Below are positions 63,132-64,000 of a stretch of DNA of 64,000 nt, piece by piece. A program made the translations under genes and the position numbers. Source of the stretch: Pycnococcus provasolii (Eukaryota; Chlorophyta; Pseudoscourfieldiophyceae; Pseudoscourfieldiales); the NCBI GenBank assembly GCA_049487715.1, contig CP150581.1, positions 372,001 to 436,000 of the forward strand, written 5' to 3'. The notes under the pieces were generated by a model. The model was not told the origin of the DNA. It saw nothing but the letters and a program-made list of their open reading frames with translations, and ran no database searches. Each line of letters begins with the position of its first letter. The stretch's first letter is position 1.

Positions 63132-64000
63132 TCAGCACAACACGATCGCGCGCTCCTTGAGCATGCTCAGGCTCGCTGTGCGCATCGTCTCACTCACCGC
63201 GCGGCACGCACTCTGGCATGTCTTCACGAGTCCGTCAATCGTCGTCTGGTCGGTTGGCGCACCGTCTAGTACAAGCGCGGCAACGTCGCCACGGTCGTAG
63301 TATGCGACGGTTGCGCGCACACCAGAGCACATGTCGTATTCCATGGACGTGAGATCGAGCATTATGGTCGGCTCGCTGCCGGATTTGTTTCCGTCACTCT
63401 GCTGTTGTTGCGTCTCCTTGCTCGCTGACGGGAATACACCGACCGTGACTGCCGCCATGGGGTTGGTCACCGCGATGCCCGCGTCCAAAAGCGCCAAGAA
63501 CGCTGCGTTGAGGCTCGCTGCGAGCTCTCCTCCATCGCCGCTGACGACGTCGACGTGTACGGCAATTTCGCTCTCGGCGTACAGCTTGAGGTCTACCACC
63601 GCGGAGAGCGTCGATCTCAGAACCTCCGCGTGTTCCTCCTCAAGAGTCGTTTTGCGCCAAGCTGACGCGGACAAGCCCGCACGTCGACCTGCCCCGGCAA
63701 AGCTAGATGCATTTGACGCAGGACGCTTCGAGCGTGCGAATCCCACGTGCGTGACGCTCGCCGCAATCGTTCCGTACGCGCGCGCGCCACCAAACAGCAC
63801 GCCTCCTCCAGCCGCCGCTGCTGCTCCTCCACCCCCGAACACATCGCCCTGTGCCACCACTTCTTCCGCCGAGAGCGCGGCGCTGAATCTGCTCGCCTCT
63901 CTGGGTCCAAGCACGAGGGCAGTGCACGTAGTTTGTCCTGACGTGAACGAGGCGTGGCCGTCGCAAAGGGCGAAGCCATTAGCACCAGAGGCGCCGTCGG
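63132..64000 (-). CDS. Exosome RNase PH-type subunit (5' end outside window)
   Basis: The minus-strand frame is open to the window edge. It carries the RNase PH fold: CDGHASFTSGQTTCTALVLG (DGSAxxxxGxTxVxAxVxGP), LGPREASRF, then TTLEEEHAEVLRSTLSAVVD, LYAESEIAVHVDVVSGDGGE, LAASLNAAFLALLDAGIAVT and IMLDLTSMEYDM. The catalytic pattern of active RNase PH is not all visible, as expected for the eukaryotic ring. RRP41 (EXOSC4) is the best fit; RRP46 or MTR3 are possible. The core exosome degrades and trims nuclear and cytoplasmic RNA. A Gly/Ala-rich insertion (GDVFGGGGAAAAAGG) interrupts the N-terminal third. Confidence 0.82.
   Translation of the reverse strand, partial: DGASGANGFALCDGHASFTSGQTTCTALVLGPREASRFSAALSAEEVVAQGDVFGGGGAAAAAGGGVLFGGARAYGTIAASVTHVGFARSKRPASNASSFAGAGRRAGLSASAWRKTTLEEEHAEVLRSTLSAVVDLKLYAESEIAVHVDVVSGDGGELAASLNAAFLALLDAGIAVTNPMAAVTVGVFPSASKETQQQQSDGNKSGSEPTIMLDLTSMEYDMCSGVRATVAYYDRGDVAALVLDGAPTDQTTIDGLVKTCQSACRAVSETMRTASLSMLKERAIVLC

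Overview
The window is nuclear DNA from a unicellular photosynthetic eukaryote, most likely a green alga with a very compact genome. The evidence: eukaryotic core genes (ORC2, TFIIA large subunit, SNAPC1-like, exosome RNase-PH subunit, UBC7-type E2, COX11); a methyltransferase whose N-terminus looks like a plastid transit peptide; ciliary genes (IFT88, BBS4, a kinesin-4), so a flagellate stage; and short GT-AG introns in a minority of genes. I cannot name the species. Most genes are single-exon, GC-rich and separated by tens to a few hundred bases.

Layout. 1-8.2 kb: kinesin-4 motor (cut by the edge), 6-phosphogluconolactonase, a two-TM protein, organellar TyrRS, an IBA57-like protein and a filamin-Ig/RRM gene. 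8.6-11 kb: a secreted acidic sulfotransferase with a frame break, and a decayed RCC1-repeat array. 11.1-25 kb: FkbM methyltransferase, one uninterrupted 3513-codon gene, and a membrane acyltransferase. 25.6-47 kb: fifteen genes in strictly alternating orientation (hypothetical, COX11, ORC2, CHK-type kinase, SNAPC1-like, TPR protein, UBC7, tepsin-like, IFT88, TMEM208, TFIIA, hypothetical, ECD, BBS4, MFS). 47-56.6 kb: a large type II membrane protein, a spliced mitochondrial carrier, an intact RCC1-repeat gene, a second secreted Tyr-rich protein and a SETD3/4-like SET protein. 56.7-58.6 kb: an accessory patch with a phage-type SH3/WYL_2-like protein and a tyrosine-recombinase-like ORF with direct repeats and hairpins. 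58.9-64 kb: a proline-rich protein, JMJD7-like oxygenase, plastid ICMT-like methyltransferase and an exosome subunit cut by the edge.

Themes. Alternating orientation pairs genes at shared divergent promoters, several of which carry TTAGGG (telomere-type) arrays or inverted telo-box repeats 50-150 bp from the start codons. Convergent neighbours have stop codons as little as 15 bp apart, and several share a UGUA-type 3' motif. Three verifiable introns all begin GTACGTG. Several conserved genes (SNAPC1-like, TFIIA, ECD, filamin/RRM, sulfotransferase) contain one-base reading-frame breaks in homopolymers or low-complexity tracts; assembly indels are the simplest explanation, but natural mutation or recoding cannot be excluded from sequence alone.
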